This document shows, in pieces, positions 62,605 to 64,000 of a stretch of DNA of 64,000 nt (within the stretch, counting starts at the first letter, position 1; every line of letters starts with the position of its first letter). Under the pieces are notes generated by a model. The model saw only the letters and a list, made by a program, of their open reading frames with translations. It was not told the origin of the DNA and made no database searches. The stretch is from Bacteroides sedimenti (GTDB lineage: Bacteria > Bacteroidota > Bacteroidia > Bacteroidales > Bacteroidaceae). The stretch is taken from positions 1,674,001 to 1,738,000 of the forward strand of contig NZ_AP028055.1 of assembly GCF_040365225.1 (NCBI RefSeq), read 5' to 3'. The translations under genes and the position numbers were made by a program.

Positions 62605-63384
62605 ATGAAAGCATCTTCTCTAAAATATCTTTTAATTCAGTTAATAGTACTAACAACGGTTGTTAGTTGCAAACCAAAAACATCAGACTCAAATATCGAA
62701 AAGGTAATTTCTGAGTTGACAGAAAAGTTCCCTCAGTTGCCAAAAGGACGATTTAATCAATCTGATTTCTATAAATTGAACCGTACAGTAATATACGGAA
62801 AGAATGAATTTCAGCTTCAGTTGTATTCAACTCCCGATAGCATCGAGAATCCGCAGCAAATTATCGTTATAATAAATTCAAAAGGAGAACATTATGCGAT
62901 CCCGCTCTTTTCAAACAAATACCGTGACTATTGGAACTTTGAATTTGAAAAGCCTATTGAAGGGATAAAAAGAACTAATACCACCTTTGAAAAGGAATTT
63001 ATTAAAGCCATTACTGTTTTAAATCTTAACGATTCTACAGGCACGGGTGAAAAAGTTCTTAATGAGATGATAATATCTTTGCTCAACTGTCAGGTTGTAA
63101 GAGAGACTGATGAACGTATTTTTAAAGGCCTTTGGCTTACATTTTATTTTGATGAACCTACTGAAGACACCGATAGTTGTATAATAAGACTACAAAAGAA
63201 TTTTAATGCTATAAAGAAAAGTATTAATCCAAGTGAAAATTATTATAATTATAACGCTTACCTGGACATAAAAAACAGTAGAGTTTATCAGATTGTCAAC
63301 CAAGGTAAAAATAGGGGAAAGAAATTAAAGCCTGAAATAAAGACATATAGACTAAATTGCAACTCTCCTGGCTATTATAAATAA
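62605..63384 (+). CDS. Hypothetical lipoprotein
   Basis: A 259-residue lipoprotein (signal ending VVSC, Cys 22). The mature protein mixes beta strands and helices (KNEFQLQLYSTPDSIENPQQ, then FEKEFIKAITVLNLNDSTGT, then TFYFDEPTEDTDSCIIRLQK). It shows no motif I know. The start is supported by the promoter about 40 bases upstream. It stands alone between putA and a hairpin at 63488. The function is unknown. Confidence 0.6.
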   Translation: MKASSLKYLLIQLIVLTTVVSCKPKTSDSNIEKVISELTEKFPQLPKGRFNQSDFYKLNRTVIYGKNEFQLQLYSTPDSIENPQQIIVIINSKGEHYAIPLFSNKYRDYWNFEFEKPIEGIKRTNTTFEKEFIKAITVLNLNDSTGTGEKVLNEMIISLLNCQVVRETDERIFKGLWLTFYFDEPTEDTDSCIIRLQKNFNAIKKSINPSENYYNYNAYLDIKNSRVYQIVNQGKNRGKKLKPEIKTYRLNCNSPGYYK

Positions 63385-63487
63385 ACTGGAAAATTTGATA
63401 TATTATCAATATATACAAATACAAACTGCGAAATTCATATTTTAGAGAAATAATAGATTGAAGGAAATAAAACTTTCATTTATTAAT

Positions 63488-63515
63488 GGGGCTATCCAAG
63501 AAGTTGGATAGCCCC
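63488..63515. terminator. Strong hairpin between convergent genes
   Basis: GGGGCTATCCAA (63488-63499) and TTGGATAGCCCC (63504-63515) form a perfect 12-base stem with a 4-base loop between convergent genes. The T-tails are short on both sides. Confidence 0.75.
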
Positions 63516-63600
63516 TTATATAAAGCTTTTTCTACCTAACCTTAGATAAAGCTCAATCAAAAATACGATAACAGGACATCAAACGAATGATTGTATAAAT

Positions 63601-64000
63601 TTATTTCTTCACGAACTTTTGAACTGATTGACATTCTTTATTTCCAGCCTTTGCAACATATAATCCTTTTGGAAGAGCTGAAACATTAATATCAGTTGTT
63701 GCTTCCAGTAGTGGTTGTTGCAATATTAACTGTCCTTGAATATTATAAATTGAAATAAGTTGGCCTGCCGCATCATTTTTGCATTTTACGGTAATAACGT
63801 CTTGTGCTTGATCAGAAATGATCTGTATTGAATTTGAAGCACTGGTTTCATTAATACCGGTAGATGTATCAGCCCAAACTTTTACATTATCGAAACAGCC
63901 AATAGAGTGACCTGCATTACCCCCCTGTAAAAGAAGAGCGTTATATTTTAACGAAGCGCCTGAAAGAGTTAAATCTGATCCTTTTAAAACATCATCAATC
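63601..64000 (-). CDS. C-terminus of a secreted protein with T9SS type-A sorting domain (cut by window edge)
   Basis: The last 132 codons of a minus-strand gene whose start lies beyond base 64000. The readable part includes SIGCFDNVKVWADTSTGI, which resembles the end of a concanavalin/laminin-G-like module (DN-x-K/R-W). A T9SS type-A-like sorting domain follows: ASNSIQIISDQAQDVITVK, then GQLISIYNIQGQLILQQPLL, then VSALPKGLYVAKAGNKE, ending VQKFVKK. The product is thus probably a secreted, surface-attached enzyme or binding protein. The catalytic part is not visible. Confidence 0.75.
   Translation of the reverse strand, partial: IDDVLKGSDLTLSGASLKYNALLLQGGNAGHSIGCFDNVKVWADTSTGINETSASNSIQIISDQAQDVITVKCKNDAAGQLISIYNIQGQLILQQPLLEATTDINVSALPKGLYVAKAGNKECQSVQKFVKK

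Noticed and set aside
1..64000. tRNA or rRNA genes
   Set aside because: No cloverleaf-like segment or conserved rRNA stretch was noticed by eye; a tRNAscan or covariance search would settle this.

Overview
The window reads as chromosomal DNA from a member of the Bacteroidales, most like Bacteroides or a close environmental relative. The evidence is the gene content: Mfa/FimA-type fimbriae, FecR/ECF-sigma pairs, DUF3575, DUF3868, DUF3943 and DUF4382 proteins, late haem genes in a TonB-receptor operon, and SPII lipoproteins. Many upstream regions also carry the Bacteroidota -7 promoter word TAnnTTTG. Three proteins end in type IX secretion (T9SS) type-A-like sorting domains, which is less usual for gut Bacteroides and hints at a non-gut lineage. 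No tRNA, rRNA, CRISPR array, phage or intact insertion sequence was seen.

Layout. 1-5728 (minus strand) is a tandem array of outer-membrane protein genes: three DUF3943 genes (one cut by the window edge) alternating with two LA_2272-repeat genes, behind a cation-efflux (CDF) gene at 5765-6772. 7075-13412 (minus) is a five-gene operon of TonB receptor, MFS permease, HemN, protoporphyrinogen oxidase and GNAT protein, which looks like porphyrin or siderophore uptake joined to the last steps to protoporphyrin IX. 13894-27701 (plus) is a fimbrial locus: AraC regulator, DUF3575, DUF3868, Mfa1-like subunit, Mfa2/FimB-like anchor, two more fimbrillin-like lipoproteins and a 1631-residue tip-type protein. 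27876-33429 (minus) holds a second AraC/DUF3575 module, here joined to an ECF sigma factor and FecR anti-sigma factor, followed by DUF4382 and DUF5106 lipoproteins. The DUF3575 protein of this second module carries an N-terminal STN signalling domain.

33671-45531 contains an OmpA-family porin-like protein, a membrane acyltransferase, a divergent pair of a large DUF6067 glycosidase-like protein and a family 8 polysaccharide lyase, a rhomboid protease, an MFS exporter and an M28 aminopeptidase. 45821-48437 is a likely redox/electrophile cluster (SnoaL-like protein, tandem CDGSH protein, pirin, azoreductase). 48438-53400 is an AT-rich accessory stretch with a transposase remnant, an S41 protease, small unknown lipoproteins, a frameshifted gene and a DUF922-like protein without zinc ligands. 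54230-62195 is visibly more GC-rich core metabolism: CutC, nitroreductase, a large transglutaminase-like protein and PutA. The window ends with an unknown lipoprotein and the C-terminus of another sorting-domain protein.

The strongest leads are these. (1) An STN-bearing, non-TonB outer-membrane protein encoded beside an AraC-sigma-FecR cassette, suggesting an unusual surface-signalling route. (2) A polysaccharide lyase whose catalytic His is Asn. (3) Two intergenic families of short GC-rich repeats, one of which places a 31-nt inverted pair about 5 kb apart around the cutC-nitroreductase-transglutaminase block. (4) The porphyrin-salvage operon, with a palindrome over its promoter.
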